DNA of 64,000 nt from Burkholderiales bacterium (GTDB lineage Bacteria; Pseudomonadota; Gammaproteobacteria; Burkholderiales; Nitrosomonadaceae). A program made the position numbers and the translations under genes. Location of the stretch: assembly GCA_015075225.1 (NCBI GenBank), contig JABTUQ010000002.1:124001-188000 (forward strand). Reading direction: 5' to 3'. The number at the start of each line of letters is the position of its first letter. The first letter of the stretch is position 1. This document shows, piece after piece, positions 51,662-60,537 of the stretch. Under the pieces are notes generated by a model, which had not been told where the DNA came from, did not search any database, and saw nothing but the letters and a program-made list of their open reading frames with translations.

Positions 51662-53991
51662 GCCGCTGTCTCTCCATATTGACTGCTGGCTTGGCGAAAA
51701 TCAGGCGAAAAATCATCCACCATGATGACCCGGCGCCGCAGAGTTTTCATCTGTTCGAGCAATTCCGCTTCACGGCTGGTGATAATGCCCAGTGCCAATG
51801 CCTGACTGATCAGTCCGTTTTCATGGGAGGAGAGGGTTTTATCCCTGACCGCCTGCCGTAACCGAGCCTCAACAGGTTCGCAGGCAATGGCGCAGCTCAG
51901 GGCTTTTTCAAGCAAAGCCAGCGGATCATTTTCCTCTTTGGGTAGATAAATTCCTGCTGTCAGGCGATCGCGCACCTCACCGGGGGTCAGAATGAGTCGT
52001 GCCACCTCGTGTGAAAGTGAATCGGCGGGAGGCAGGCAACGCATGCCCAGTGGAAAGATGATGCAGCGCAGCAATCCGCGCATCATCCTGTTTACGGGGA
52101 AGTTGAGCAGAAATTCGTGGAGCGCCTGCTGAGTACGATAAAGCGCGTCCTGCATCGACCAGTGCAGCAAGGGCAGATCGGCTGCAGGGCGGCTATCATC
52201 CTCAAAGCGTTTGAGAGTGGCCGAACACAGATACATCATGCTGAGTATGTCTCCCAGGCGGGCAGAAAGGCGCTCTCGCCGCTTGAGTGACCCCCCCAGC
52301 TTCAGCATGGCGACATCCGTCAGCAGTGCAAAAGAAGCGGAAAAGCGTGTCAACTGCTGGTAGTAATGGATTGTCTCGCTGGCTGCGTTTTGCGGTACAT
52401 TCCTGACCAGCCGTGAACTGAATCCATAGATCAGGCTGCCAAGCGCATTGCCAAGCGTAAATTTGCTGTGTGCAGCCAGCGCTTCATCAAATGCCTGCAG
52501 CCCGCGTTCCTGATTCCGATCCCAGGCAGCATTGATTTCCCGCAGGGTGAAAGGATGGGCACGGATAGCACCCTGCCCGAAGATAATCATGTTGCGCGTC
52601 AGGATATTGGCGCCTTCTACCGTGATACCCACCGGAGTTTGCTGGTAGGTGCGCGCCAGATAGTTGGAAGGTCCGAGACAGATACCCTTGCCGCCGTGAA
52701 TATCCATGGCGTCGTTGATGATCTGGCGGCTGCGCTCGGTCAGATGATATTTGACGATGGCGGAAATGACAGAAGGCTGTTCACCCAGATCCACCGCGCC
52801 GGCAGTCATGACACGCGCAGCATCCATCATGTAGGTATTGCCAGCAATACGGGCGAGTGCTTCTTCCACACCCTCGAAATAACCCACTGGTGATTTGAAC
52901 TGCACACGCACCCGGCCATAGGCTCCGCTGCTCCAGGCAGACAATTTGGCTGCGCCTACGCTGGTGGCCGGCAGCGAAATTGACCGACCGACGGAGAGGC
53001 TGTTCATCAACATGCGCCAGCCTTGGCCCACCTTGTCCTGTCCGCCAATTACCCAGTCCATGGGGATGAAGACATCCTTGCCGGAATTGGGCCCATTCTG
53101 GAAAACGCCATTTAGCGGATAATGTCTGCGGCCGATCTGAATGCCGTGGGTATTGGTCGGGATCAATGCGAGCGTAATACCGATTTCTTTCTCACTGCCA
53201 AGTAATCCGTCTGGGTCATATAACCTGAAGGCCAGCCCCAGCAAGGTGGCAACCGGTCCCAGCGTGATGTAGCGTTTCTCCCAGTTGAGGCGGATACCGA
53301 GTACATCGGGGTGGCCATCGAACACGCCGCGGCAGACAATACCTGTATCGGGAATCGATCCCGCGTCCGAACCCGCATCGGGTCCAGTCAGTGCAAAACA
53401 GGGAATCTCGGTTCCATTGGCCAGCCGTGGCAGGTAGTAATTTTTTTGTTCTTCCGTTCCGTATTGCAGCAGCAGCTCGGCCGGACCAAGCGAATTGGGT
53501 ACCATCACGGTAACAGCGGCCGTATTGCTGCGTGAGCCGATTTTCATGACCACTTCCGAATGGGCCAGCGCGGAAAAGCCAAGCCCGCCATATTCCTTGG
53601 GAATGATCAGTGAAAAAAAACGGTTTTCCCGGATGAACTGCCAGACATGCGGAGGCAGATCATGGCGTTCGTGAGTGATATGCCATTCATCGAGCATGGC
53701 GCATAACTGTTCGACCGGGCCATCGAGAAAGGCTTGTTCTTCCGAAGTCAGGGTAGGTTTGGGGTAGGCAAGCAGCTGATCCCAGTCCGGCTTGCCGCTG
53801 AACAGCGCGCCTTCCCACCACACGCTGCCGGCATTGAGCGCTTCCTGCTCGGTTTGCGAGATTTGGGGCAACAATCTGCGAAAAATCTTCAGAACAAGGT
53901 TGGAGACGATATTGAGGCGCAGAAATGGTACCGCGAACAAGGCGGTCACAATAACCAGCAGTGCAAGCAGCACAAGCAGGAATTCAAACAT
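51658..53991 (-). CDS. fadE: FadE-type acyl-CoA dehydrogenase
   Basis: The enzyme catalyses the first oxidation step of acyl-CoA using FAD. The 777-residue length, N-terminal membrane segment (LLVLLALLVIVTALFAVPFL) and large C-terminal extension are specific to the FadE family. The dehydrogenase core includes PKEYGGLGFSALAHSEV, CFALTGPDAGSDAGS, and a GVTVEGANILTRNMIIFGQGA-like stretch. It is co-transcribed with the acyl-CoA synthetase gene. No thiolase or multifunctional FadB gene is in the window. Confidence 0.93.
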   Translation of the reverse strand: MFEFLLVLLALLVIVTALFAVPFLRLNIVSNLVLKIFRRLLPQISQTEQEALNAGSVWWEGALFSGKPDWDQLLAYPKPTLTSEEQAFLDGPVEQLCAMLDEWHITHERHDLPPHVWQFIRENRFFSLIIPKEYGGLGFSALAHSEVVMKIGSRSNTAAVTVMVPNSLGPAELLLQYGTEEQKNYYLPRLANGTEIPCFALTGPDAGSDAGSIPDTGIVCRGVFDGHPDVLGIRLNWEKRYITLGPVATLLGLAFRLYDPDGLLGSEKEIGITLALIPTNTHGIQIGRRHYPLNGVFQNGPNSGKDVFIPMDWVIGGQDKVGQGWRMLMNSLSVGRSISLPATSVGAAKLSAWSSGAYGRVRVQFKSPVGYFEGVEEALARIAGNTYMMDAARVMTAGAVDLGEQPSVISAIVKYHLTERSRQIINDAMDIHGGKGICLGPSNYLARTYQQTPVGITVEGANILTRNMIIFGQGAIRAHPFTLREINAAWDRNQERGLQAFDEALAAHSKFTLGNALGSLIYGFSSRLVRNVPQNAASETIHYYQQLTRFSASFALLTDVAMLKLGGSLKRRERLSARLGDILSMMYLCSATLKRFEDDSRPAADLPLLHWSMQDALYRTQQALHEFLLNFPVNRMMRGLLRCIIFPLGMRCLPPADSLSHEVARLILTPGEVRDRLTAGIYLPKEENDPLALLEKALSCAIACEPVEARLRQAVRDKTLSSHENGLISQALALGIITSREAELLEQMKTLRRRVIMVDDFSPDFRQASSQYGETAA

Positions 53992-54099
53992 GGCTTCTCC
54001 CGGGTTTTTATAAGTTGTTGAACGTTACACTACCGGAGAATGAGCTGCTGTCAAGCTTTGTGTGTATCCGGAATTACAGGAAATCATCCCTTCATAAAA

Positions 54100-54123
54100 C
54101 ACCCGGCTGCACGCAACCGGGTG
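54100..54123 (-). terminator. stem-loop after doxX
   Basis: CACCCGG (54100-54106) pairs with CCGGGTG (54117-54123) around a 10-base loop. On the minus strand the stem is followed by GTTTTAT, a modest T-tract. It lies just past the doxX stop, beside a second palindrome, ATCACGGAATCCGTGAT. Confidence 0.5.
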
Positions 54124-54151
54124 AATCACCATCACGGAATCCGTGATTTCA

Positions 54152-54532
54152 TCAGGATCGGGCGCGGCGGCTATCCAGGCTGTAACCACCTGCACCATGT
54201 ACTGCCAGTAAAATGAAGCCGCCCGTAATGGCTATGTTTTTCATGAACATGATCATTTGTGTCTGATCGGCAAGGTTTTTGTGAAAAATGAACGCAGCAG
54301 CCAGTGTGAATGCAGCCAGTGCGATCGATGCCAGCCGGGTTTGCCAGCCGGCAATAATCGCCAGGCCGCCGCCAACCTCCAGTGCAATTACCAGCGGCAA
54401 CAGCGTGCCCGGTACACCCATTGCTTCCATATAACCTTGCGTTCCTGCATAGCTGTCGATTTTGGAAATACCTGCCAGCAGGAAGATTTGCCCCAGAAAC
54501 AGCCGCGCCACGAATTGACTGATTTTTTCCAT
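54152..54532 (-). CDS. DoxX family membrane protein
   Basis: The 126-residue product has four membrane helices and the DoxX opening ARLFLGQIFLLAGISKI, with GWQTRLASIALAAFTL and MIMFMKNIAITGGFILL further on. DoxX-type proteins are linked to redox stress and thiosulfate or quinone reactions in some organisms, but the reaction here is unknown. It follows the pirin gene by 27 bp and is divergent from the LysR gene, a common trio. Confidence 0.9.
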   Translation of the reverse strand: MEKISQFVARLFLGQIFLLAGISKIDSYAGTQGYMEAMGVPGTLLPLVIALEVGGGLAIIAGWQTRLASIALAAFTLAAAFIFHKNLADQTQMIMFMKNIAITGGFILLAVHGAGGYSLDSRRARS

Positions 54533-54559
54533 TTTTATCTCCTTGTAATGAATGATTTT

Positions 54560-55426
54560 TTACTGACTCCGTTTGACCCATGCCCGGTCACGCACGAACT
54601 GGTTGGATTGAAAATCCTTCAATGCCTGGTCGATCTGTTCGCGGGTATTCATGACAAAAGGCCCATGCTGCACGATCGGTTCATGCAATGGCTTGCCACT
54701 GACCACGATAAAACGTGCACCTTCCTTTCCTGCGGCAAAATCAAAAGCATCATCGCCTCTACCAGCAGCAACCAGGGAATGTAGCGGGACATCCTGTCCG
54801 TTAAATTGCCCGTTTCCCTCGAATACATAGATGAAATTCGTATTCTGCGCTGGCAGCCGGTGTTGAAAATGCCGCCCGGGTTGTAACTGCACATCGAGAT
54901 AAGTTACTTGCGTCAGGTCATCCCGGATTGGCGCAACGGTATCGCCGAAACAACCAATCAACACTTTCAGCTGGTAATCCTCCGTTTTAATTACAGGAAA
55001 AGCGGCAGCGGGAAATTCCTGATATTCCGGGTGATCCATTTTGTTGGCTACCGGCAGGTTGATCCACAGTTGAAATCCGCGCAGCAAGCCATCTGCCTGT
55101 TTCGGCATTTCCGAATGGATTACGCCGCTGGCTGCTTTCATCCACTGCGCTGAGCCCGGACCGAGATCGCCGGTATTGCCCATACTGTCCTGATGCTGCA
55201 TGTGACCATCCAGCATGTAGGTAAAGGTGACGAACCCCCGGTGCGGATGCGGCGGGAAACCGGCAATGTAATCATCCGGATGATCGCTGCCGATGTGATC
55301 CAGCAACAGGAAAGGGTCGTAATTGCGCAGCGCCGCTGTGCCGATCGTGCGGTGCACAATTACGCCAGCACCTTCGGGCACTGCCATAGCTGAAATGATT
55401 CGTGCAGCATTTGTTGATGTATTCAT
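54560..55426 (-). CDS. pirin family protein
   Basis: Pirins are bicupin metalloproteins; several act as quercetin dioxygenases or redox-sensitive regulators. The 288-residue product has the N-terminal cupin metal motif PPHPHRGFVTFTYMLDG and VIHSEMP, giving three histidines and one glutamate. The C-terminal cupin includes NFIYVFEGNG. It is first in a two-gene operon with doxX. Confidence 0.93.
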   Translation of the reverse strand: MNTSTNAARIISAMAVPEGAGVIVHRTIGTAALRNYDPFLLLDHIGSDHPDDYIAGFPPHPHRGFVTFTYMLDGHMQHQDSMGNTGDLGPGSAQWMKAASGVIHSEMPKQADGLLRGFQLWINLPVANKMDHPEYQEFPAAAFPVIKTEDYQLKVLIGCFGDTVAPIRDDLTQVTYLDVQLQPGRHFQHRLPAQNTNFIYVFEGNGQFNGQDVPLHSLVAAGRGDDAFDFAAGKEGARFIVVSGKPLHEPIVQHGPFVMNTREQIDQALKDFQSNQFVRDRAWVKRSQ

Positions 55427-55524
55427 CGTTTCCTCCTTTTCTGTGATGCGCTGACAAGTCTCGCTTACACCAGAGCCATTATCATTGTTGTTGATGATGG
55501 AATAAATGGTGTTTAATGCAAATT

Positions 55525-55547
55525 ATTGTTCTTGTATTGATGACAAT
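55525..55547. promoter_or_regulatory. candidate LysR binding site
   Basis: ATTGT (55525-55529) and ACAAT (55543-55547) form an inverted repeat with 13 bases between, which fits the T-N11-A pattern of LysR regulators. It lies 11 bases before the lysR start in the divergent 132-bp gap, suggesting autoregulation and control of pirin-doxX. This is inference from symmetry only. Confidence 0.4.
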
Positions 55548-55558
55548 CAGAAGATTCC

Positions 55559-56482
55559 ATGGATCGATTTGAAAATATGAATGCATTCGTGCGCATCGTG
55601 GAAGCGGGTAGCATCAGTGCTGCTGCGGATCGTATGGACGTGGCCAAATCCGTTGTCAGCCGGCGTTTGAAAGAGCTGGAAGAACATCTGGGAGTTGAAT
55701 TGTTTCATCGCACCACGCGGCAGATGAATCTCACCGACAGTGGGCGTGTTTTTTATCAGCAATCCGTGCGCATCCTTGCAGATATTCTCGAAGCCGAGCA
55801 TGCCACATCGCAATTTCATGGCACCTTGAAAGGTAATTTGAAGGTGGCGGTTCCGCACAGTTTCGGCTTGATGCATCTGGGTCCGGCCATTACTGAATTT
55901 CTTCAGACGCATCCGGATATTGAATTCGATCTGGATTTCGACGATCGGCAGGTCGACTTGTTGGCGGAAGGATTTGATCTCGCCATTCGTATCGCCAGCT
56001 TGCCCGATTCCAGCCTGATTGCACGCCGTCTTGCACCGATCCAGGCCGTTATGTGCGCCAGCCCGGCTTATCTTGAGCGTATGGGCACCCCGCAAATCCT
56101 GGAAGAACTCTCCGAGCACCGTTGTCTGGTCTATAACCTGGTCAGTCATAGTGATCATTGGCAGATTTATGATGCCGCAGGAGAATTGATCAAAACCCGG
56201 ATCACTCCCTGTTTGAGGGCCAGCAATGGCGAATTTTTGCGGGATGCCGCCGTTGATGGTCTGGGTATCGTGTTGTTGCCCGCTTTTATCGTTTACCGGG
56301 AACTTGAGCGCGGTGCATTGACTCCGCTATTGACCAGGTACCATTACGGCCAGTTGGCTGCTTATGCCATTTACCCGCAAACCCGTCATCTTTCCCAGCG
56401 GGTTCGAGTATTTGTCGATTTTTTAAGCCAGCGGTTTGAAGGAATGCCTTATTGGGAGGCGTGTCTGCTTCGCCAGAAATAA
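55559..56482 (+). CDS. LysR-family transcriptional regulator
   Basis: The 307-residue product has the N-terminal winged helix (MDRFENMNAFVRIVEAGSIS, then VSRRLKELEEHLGVELFHRTTRQ). The effector domain belongs to the CrgA/DsdC-like LysR group (FDLAIRIASLPDSSLIARRL). It is divergent from the pirin-doxX pair, which is a frequently seen arrangement, so those genes are its likely targets. Confidence 0.93.
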   Translation: MDRFENMNAFVRIVEAGSISAAADRMDVAKSVVSRRLKELEEHLGVELFHRTTRQMNLTDSGRVFYQQSVRILADILEAEHATSQFHGTLKGNLKVAVPHSFGLMHLGPAITEFLQTHPDIEFDLDFDDRQVDLLAEGFDLAIRIASLPDSSLIARRLAPIQAVMCASPAYLERMGTPQILEELSEHRCLVYNLVSHSDHWQIYDAAGELIKTRITPCLRASNGEFLRDAAVDGLGIVLLPAFIVYRELERGALTPLLTRYHYGQLAAYAIYPQTRHLSQRVRVFVDFLSQRFEGMPYWEACLLRQK

Positions 56483-56520
56483 TCTGCTACTTTATCCGGC
56501 TTTTTTGCTGATTGACGAAT

Positions 56521-57075
56521 TCAGCGAGGCTGGATCCGGTCACCTCTGCCGGATCCGGTTGCTGTTTTAATGATGTACGCGCAATAGGCAGCCAGATTCA
56601 GGTTTTTCAGCATGCGTGCATCTGTTTCGGCCAGCAGACGGGGTGTTGACATGTCAATGCCCTGGATCTGGGCAAGGCCGGTAATCCCTGGTCGCACATC
56701 AAATACATGGCGTGCCTCGCGCTCGGCGATCAACGCTTGCTGGTTGAACAAACAGGGCCGTGGCCCAACCAGACTCATCTCGCCCTTGAGAACATTCCAC
56801 AGCTGGGGCAGCTCATCCAGCTTGGAACGACGTAGAAAACGTCCCATTCTGGTCACGGCTGCCGGATTGGCCAAATGCGTAGCCACCGACTGCGTGTCCG
56901 GCCGCATGGTGCGGAACTTCACCAGTGTGAAAGGATGCTTAAATCTTCCCACACGCACTTGCCTGAACAAGGGTGCGCCTGTATCAAACAGTCCGATCAG
57001 AAACAGAACCACCATCAGAGGGAGGGCAAGCAGTAGCCCGATACCTGCCAACACTATATCCAGCATGCGCAACAT
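56521..57075 (-). CDS. bacterial sugar transferase (undecaprenyl-phosphate type)
   Basis: The enzyme transfers a sugar-1-phosphate to undecaprenyl phosphate to start exopolysaccharide or O-antigen units. The 184-residue product has one membrane hairpin (IGLLLALPLMVVLFLIGLF) and the catalytic core FTLVKFRTMRPD, RRSKLDELPQLWNVLKGEMS and VGPRPCL. I choose the ATG at 57075, which has AAAGGA upstream. The frame stays open through the 140-bp element, whose own ATG (MTTQVVFQR) could add 16 residues. It was originally coupled to the epimerase gene. Confidence 0.88.
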   Translation of the reverse strand: MLRMLDIVLAGIGLLLALPLMVVLFLIGLFDTGAPLFRQVRVGRFKHPFTLVKFRTMRPDTQSVATHLANPAAVTRMGRFLRRSKLDELPQLWNVLKGEMSLVGPRPCLFNQQALIAEREARHVFDVRPGITGLAQIQGIDMSTPRLLAETDARMLKNLNLAAYCAYIIKTATGSGRGDRIQPR

Positions 57076-57092
57076 GACTAATTTTCCTTTAG

Positions 57093-57232
57093 AAAGCCTT
57101 TGAAAAACGACCTGCGTTGTCATTTTTGTGTTAAAAATCGGCTCAAAATGCTCATTTATTACGGATAAACTCCGCTTTTTCTCTGATTTTTTCCTTGAAC
57201 TGACTGCCTTGCTAACGTTTTTCAGAGGTTTC
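57093..57232 (-). mobile_element. 140-bp MITE-like element, copy 1
   Basis: The element lies between the epimerase and sugar-transferase genes and is flanked by TTAG on both sides (57089-57092 and 57233-57236). Read on the minus strand it starts GAAACCTCTGAAAAAC and ends with a degenerate inverted copy of that sequence. It is the same length as copy 2 and differs at about 15 of 140 positions without indels. It has no room for a transposase. It supplies the present stop codon of the epimerase gene. Confidence 0.85.
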
Positions 57233-58160
57233 TTAGCTTGTGATACCACTGCGCCGTCAGCGCCAAACCTGCCTGCATGCTCCACGGTGGTTGCCAATCC
57301 AGCGCGTGCTGTATGGGCGTACCATCGACCGCCAGTGATCCAGTCAGACGTGCTACAGCGGCTTGCCTGCCCGAGATGCTTCCCACCCATTTGATCCAGG
57401 AGACAGGCACAGGTACAAGTAGTGGTTTGCGATCCAGCGCGGCAGCTATCCGGCGGAGTAGCTCGGGCGTGGAAACATCCTCGCCATCGCTCAGCATGAA
57501 TGTCTTTCCAGCAGCGCCAGGGTGGGACAAACATAGCCGGATGGCATCTACCAGATTGCCCAGATAAATCAGACTGCGCCGGTTATGAATCGCCCCCAGA
57601 GGCAGCGGCATTCCTCGATCCATCGCCTGCAACAGCCGGAAGAAATTACCCTTCACACCAGGCCCATACACCAGTGGCGGGCGCAGAATGACTACTTCCA
57701 TCCCGGTTTCAGCTGATATTTGCCAAAGCGATTGCTCAGCCTCCCATTTCGAAATGGCATAGGCATCATCCGGCACAGCCAGATCATCTGTCTGATAGCG
57801 CTCATCTTGACCTTCGCCCAGCACTTTCACCGTGCTGACGAAAACAAATCGCCTGACACCTTTTGCTGCGCATTCCCGCGCCAGATGAATGGTTCCCAGC
57901 GTGTTCACCTGATAGCATGAATCAGCTGTTTCCGATCCTTTTTCGCCGGATGATAACTGGCCAGCCAGATGGACTACGCTATTGACATCCGCAGTAAGCG
58001 CCGTGCTCCAGTCCGTTTTTTCATTCACATCACCCACTGAAACTTCCTGGGGATTGGTGGATGCGCGCACCGCACGAACGACCCGGAAACCGGTTTCTTC
58101 CAGCATTGGGCATAACATCTGGCCAACAAAACCATTTGCACCTGTAACAAGTACATTCAA
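57222..58160 (-). CDS. NAD-dependent sugar epimerase/dehydratase
   Basis: This extended short-chain dehydrogenase modifies nucleotide sugars. The 312-residue product has the Rossmann motif VTGANGFVGQML near the N-terminus and the YAISK catalytic pair. HLAGQLSSGEKG is also present, with a C-terminal half typical of UDP-glucose 4-epimerase relatives. The exact sugar is not predictable. The last three codons and stop come from the inserted 140-bp element. Without the insertion the frame would read HKLKEN and stop two bases before the sugar-transferase ATG, so the two genes formed a coupled pair. Confidence 0.88.
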   Translation of the reverse strand: MNVLVTGANGFVGQMLCPMLEETGFRVVRAVRASTNPQEVSVGDVNEKTDWSTALTADVNSVVHLAGQLSSGEKGSETADSCYQVNTLGTIHLARECAAKGVRRFVFVSTVKVLGEGQDERYQTDDLAVPDDAYAISKWEAEQSLWQISAETGMEVVILRPPLVYGPGVKGNFFRLLQAMDRGMPLPLGAIHNRRSLIYLGNLVDAIRLCLSHPGAAGKTFMLSDGEDVSTPELLRRIAAALDRKPLLVPVPVSWIKWVGSISGRQAAVARLTGSLAVDGTPIQHALDWQPPWSMQAGLALTAQWYHKLRNL

Positions 58161-58537
58161 CGTTAATTACTCCATCAGCAAAAGTTTCTGGCGGGCGCCT
58201 CGAATTACCCGCGATGTTCAATTGTTCTGGCTTTCTGGTTACCGGACGATGCCTCCGCCCAAATCAGATACAGGTTGCTCCTTTCCAGGAATCTACTGCC
58301 TTTCGGGCAGAATTCCTCCTGTCTGGAAGTACGCCAGCCGCTCCAGATTGTAGCAAGCCACCATCATCGCCATTACAAAGTTAGTATCTGCTGGTCGTGT
58401 TCATGATCAAACGGGTTTTTTCAGGCGGTAAAGTGATCTTGTAACCTGTTTCACAGCCATTTCGCGCCTCTGATGAATGATTTGGGTTAAATTCTTTCAG
58501 GGAAAACGCTTTATCTGCCTGACATTTACTGGATGAC
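58161..58537. other. relic-rich intergenic region
   Basis: This 377-bp gap between the epimerase and ggt contains a transposase-like C-terminal remnant (58293-58400, minus strand). A 52-codon minus-strand frame (58381-58539) is of no recognisable family. The rest carries no gene that I can support. The region, together with the two 140-bp elements, marks a place of repeated insertion. Confidence 0.45.
58293..58400 (-). pseudogene. transposase C-terminal remnant
   Basis: A 35-codon minus-strand frame ends NFVMAMMVACYNLERLAYFQ then TGGILPERQ and stop. The NFVMAMMVACYNLxRL pattern resembles the C-termini of DDE transposases. It is cut off upstream by an in-frame stop, with no catalytic motifs left. 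The IS family cannot be assigned from this piece. Confidence 0.45.
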
Positions 58538-60482
58538 ATGAAACTGAAAACAGGAAATCTATCTTTGGAACCTCTGAAAAACGTCAGTGAGGCAGTCAAT
58601 TCAAGGAAAAAATCGGAGAAAAAACGGAGTTTATCCGTAATAAATGAGCATTTTGAGCCAATTTTTAACGCAAAAATGACAACGCAGGTAGCTTTTCAGA
58701 GGTTCCCTTTGTTCGTTCGCGCTTTCTTTTTGCTGGCAAGTAACCTGTTTCTGATCCTGCTGGCGGCCTGCAATACAGTTCCCGCTGTTCAGCAGGCAAA
58801 TATCCCGCCGGTATCACCGCCTGCTGTGGTGGCTGCCACAGCCTACGATTGGGATATGGATATATTCCATCCTGTTGTGGCGCGTCATGGCATGGTGGCA
58901 ACCGAACAAAAACTGGCTTCAAAAATCGGTCTGGAGGTGCTCAAGGCTGGTGGCAATGCGATTGATGCTGCTGTCGCCATTGGTTTTGGCCTGGCAGTGG
59001 CGTTACCCAACGCGGGCAACATTGGCGGAGGTGGTTTCATGCTGGTTTATGATGCCAGAACCGGGCGCACAACTGCGCTTGATTTCCGCGAAATGGCGCC
59101 GGCAGCTGCCACTCGCGATATGTATCTGGATGCGGCGAAAAATGTGATTGAAGGCCAATCGCTTTACAGTCACGCTGCTGTTGGTGTTCCGGGCACTGTG
59201 GCTGGACTGGCGCATGCCCTGGAGCGATGGGGTTCCATGCCTCTGGCAGAAGTCATGCAACCGGCAATCATGTTGGCGCAAAAAGGCTATATGGTCAGTG
59301 AAACCCTTGCTAAAGGCTTGCGATACGCTGCGGATAACATGAAAAAATGGTCGGCGACCCGGGCAATCTTCTGGAAAAATGGCGCTCCTCTGAAAGCCGG
59401 TGACAGGTTGGTACAGAAAGATCTGGCCGAAACATTGCAATTGATAGCACGCGATGGCGCCAGGGCATTTTATGAGGGAGAGCTTGCGCACAAAATTGCT
59501 GCCGACATGGCCAGTAACGGCGGCCGGATAACGCTTGAGGATCTCAAAAACTATCGGGTGATCGAGCGAGAGCCGGTGCGCGGCACCTATCGCGGTTACG
59601 AGATTGTCACCATGCCGCTTCCTTCCTCGGGTGGCATTCATCTGGTGCAAATACTCAATATGATGGAACGCTGGCCACTCAGGGATTGGGGGCATAACAG
59701 CGCTTTGACTATCCATCACATGACTGAGGCCATGAAACTGGCTTACGCGGATCGCTCCCGATATCCGGGAGATCCGGATTTCATCAAAATCCCGCTTGCC
59801 GGTCTGATCAGCAAATCCTATGCCGAGGCGCTGGCATTACAGATTGACCCGGATCACGCCCGCTCTGCTGATGACATCAAGCCCGGCCAGCCGCAATCAC
59901 ATGAAAGCAACCAAACCACTCATTTCTCGGTGGTGGATTCGGTTGGCAACATGGTTGCCGCCACCTACACGCTCAACACCAATTTTGGCAGTGGCATTGT
60001 TGTACCGGGCACAGGCGTCGTGCTCAATAACGAAATGGATGATTTTTCGGTTAAACCCGGCGTACCCAATGTCTACGGCGTCATTGGCGGTGATGCCAAT
60101 GCCATTGAAGCGGGCAAGCGGCCGCTTTCATCCATGACACCCACGTTTGTTTTCAAGGATGGCAAACCGAGACTGGTGACAGGCAGTCCTGGCGGGCCGC
60201 GCATTATTACCACGGTTTTGCAGCAAATCGTGAACAGTATCGATTTTGCTATGAACCCGGCTGAAGCAGCATCGGCTGCCCGGTTTCATCATCAGTGGAC
60301 ACCGGATGAATTGCGGATGGAAAAAGGCTTCTCACCCGATACCATGCGTCTTTTGCGGGAAAAGGGCCATCACATCGTGATCAAAGCTACCATGGGTCGT
60401 ACCCAGACCATCCAGGTGCACAATGATGAACCAGGGCTATTCCGATCCACGCAATCCGGATGGAGAAACCATGGGATTTTAA
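58538..60482 (+). CDS. ggt: gamma-glutamyltransferase lipoprotein with in-frame MITE insertion; C-terminal frameshift
   Basis: GGT hydrolyses or transfers the gamma-glutamyl group of glutathione in the periplasm. The conserved parts match E. coli GGT: VARHGMVATEQ, GGNAIDAAVA, GNIGGGGFM, the nucleophile in SNQTTHFSVVD (Thr460 of the long form), NNEMDDFSVKPGVPN, GSPGGPRIIT. The N-terminus begins MKLKTGNLSL, is interrupted by 48 codons from the 140-bp element plus its 4-bp duplication, and continues FVRAFFLLASNLFLILLAAC, a lipoprotein signal. An extra C at 60431-60432 shifts the last 16 codons. Without it the protein ends SDPRNPDGETMGF at 60482; as written it runs to 60565 with an unrelated tail overlapping the next gene. 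Confidence 0.88.
58567..58706 (+). mobile_element. 140-bp MITE-like element, copy 2, inside ggt
   Basis: The element has perfect 14-bp terminal inverted repeats, GGAACCTCTGAAAA and TTTTCAGAGGTTCC, and is flanked by CTTT at 58563-58566 and 58707-58710. It is open in the ggt frame, encoding a basic segment (SRKKSEKKRSLSVINEHFEP). Insertion plus duplication is 144 bp, exactly 48 codons. Copy 1 lies 1.3 kb away in opposite orientation. Confidence 0.9.
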
Positions 60483-60537
60483 TTTTTGTTTGCCGGCCTG
60501 GCTGCAGGATGTGCAGGTGGCGTGCCGCTGGTGTTTA

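Noticed and set aside
58381-58539. 52-codon minus-strand frame between the epimerase and ggt
   Set aside because: No similarity to a known family and no ribosome site; lies in a stretch of relic DNA.
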